A stretch of 64,000 nucleotides of DNA. Origin: GCA-2701705 sp964342155. Lineage in GTDB: Bacteria; Pseudomonadota; Gammaproteobacteria; GCA-002705445; GCA-002716945. The translations under genes were made by a program, and so were the position numbers. The stretch lies in contig CAYFEQ010000005.1 of assembly GCA_964342155.1 (NCBI GenBank), forward strand, positions 1-64,000. Direction: 5' to 3'. The notes beneath the pieces are model-generated. The model saw nothing but the letters and a program-made list of their open reading frames with translations. It did not search any database and was not told the origin of the DNA. This document shows positions 63,703 to 64,000 of this stretch, one piece after another; position 1 is the first letter of the stretch, and each line of letters begins with the position of its first letter.

Positions 63703-64000
63703 ATTTAATGAGAAGCTGTTTTCTGGCTAAAATATAATCATCCTCACTTATAAGTCCTCTTAAATATTGATCTTTAAGAGTTTCAAGTTGGACTAATGTC
63801 TTAGAAACCATGACCTCATATTGAGCATCTTTTGGTTTTGCGCACCCTTTTTTTTGATATAAACGTAACAAGTGTTCCTTTCTCTCGGAGGCATTATATT
63901 CAGCATGGATTGATGTTCCATAAGTCACAAAATATGCAGGAAAAAAGAATAATCCCGAAAGTATATTCTCATCTGTAGCTCCTTTATTTTGATGTGCAAT
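63695..64000 (-). CDS. unknown protein with SHOCT-like C-terminus (5' end outside window)
   Basis: The reading frame is open from the window edge at 64000 to the stop at 63695, so the gene is cut at its start; GTG 63928 is unlikely to be the true start. The visible 101 residues include a hydrophobic segment (ILSGLFFFPAYFVTYG), probably part of an N-terminal membrane region, and a C-terminus (LETLKDQYLRGLISEDDYI, then RKQLL) like a SHOCT short helical domain. Function unknown. It overlaps the ManC-like gene by 8 nt and so heads or belongs to the minus-strand unit. Confidence 0.6.
   Translation of the reverse strand: MAHQNKGATDENILSGLFFFPAYFVTYGTSIHAEYNASERKEHLLRLYQKKGCAKPKDAQYEVMVSKTLVQLETLKDQYLRGLISEDDYILARKQLLIKFE

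Noticed and set aside
1..64000. CRISPR arrays, insertion sequences, prophage genes, toxin-antitoxin pairs
   Set aside because: Looked for regularly spaced repeats, transposase or integrase motifs and small paired genes; none found.

Overview
The window is strongly AT-rich bacterial DNA, almost fully coding, and is dominated by one very large surface-glycan (O-antigen or capsule) locus. A lipid-A/Kdo-type envelope (kdsA, kdsB), WbpV-WbpL-WbpM-type O-antigen genes, an RfaH protein and a perfect ops element point to a Gammaproteobacterium with an AT-rich genome. A marine sulfur-oxidiser of the SUP05/Thioglobus type would fit, but nothing here fixes the genus.

Layout. (1) 20-2661: tRNA-Leu(UAA), a small unknown lipoprotein and fhs (formate-tetrahydrofolate ligase) with its own promoter. 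(2) 2678-8185: a first glycan group: O-antigen ligase/polymerase-like protein, UDP-sugar 6-dehydrogenase, family 2 glycosyltransferase, sugar nucleotidyltransferase and NDP-sugar 4,6-dehydratase. (3) 8175-8888: a control region. An rfaH gene has its own promoter; it is followed by a second promoter and a perfect ops element. Both promoters carry the palindrome TGTTCA-N5-TGAACA over the expected transcription start. (4) 8889-about 57490: some 48 kb of tightly packed, often overlapping plus-strand genes. They begin with an EPS-associated MarR-type regulator and probably form one RfaH-dependent transcript.

Within this long unit: Wzz and a PglK/MsbA-like ABC flippase (9275-13216); a nearly complete GDP-route legionaminic acid pathway (legB, legC, legG, legI, ptmE, ptmF, legF/ptmB, ptmA; 13209-21126); two WbpG/PseA-type amidotransferases around one HisF/HisH pair, which should put acetamidino groups on the sugar (21126-25103); a NeuD/PglD-like acyltransferase and a MaoC-like hydratase. 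Next comes a block (26255-36524) that matches, enzyme for enzyme, the Campylobacter jejuni route to phosphoramidate-modified capsule: glutamine kinase (here with an extra N-terminal cytidylyltransferase), gamma-glutamyl-CDP-amidate hydrolase, CTP:phosphoglutamine cytidylyltransferase and an APS-kinase-like CDP-amidate kinase. Interleaved are a methyltransferase, a sulfotransferase-fold protein, a pyruvate-kinase-like protein without its C-terminal domain, and an unknown protein made of four repeats. After that: a heparinase-like gene split in two, asnB, glycosyltransferases, a polysaccharide deacetylase, a Wzy-like polymerase, a UDP-sulfoquinovose-synthase-like enzyme, and a classical WbpV-WbpL-WbpM ending (47182-51112). 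The unit closes with kdsA, a CBS protein, kdsB, two SDRs, an aldolase, a TylF-like methyltransferase and a DegT aminotransferase.

(5) 57512-59723: a tungstate-type ABC transporter (tupBCA), then a DCC-family thioredoxin-like protein. (6) 60159-64000, minus strand: DUF3473-type polysaccharide deacetylase, NodU-type carbamoyltransferase, mannose-1-phosphate guanylyltransferase-like protein and a gene cut by the window edge.

Together the genes predict a heavily decorated acidic surface glycan: amidinated legionaminic-type sugars, phosphoramidate (possibly O-methylated), perhaps sulfoquinovose, all under anti-polarity control. The most interesting part is the phosphoramidate block, because it suggests candidate transferases and two new proteins for a pathway described mainly in Campylobacter. 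No CRISPR array, insertion sequence or phage gene was seen.
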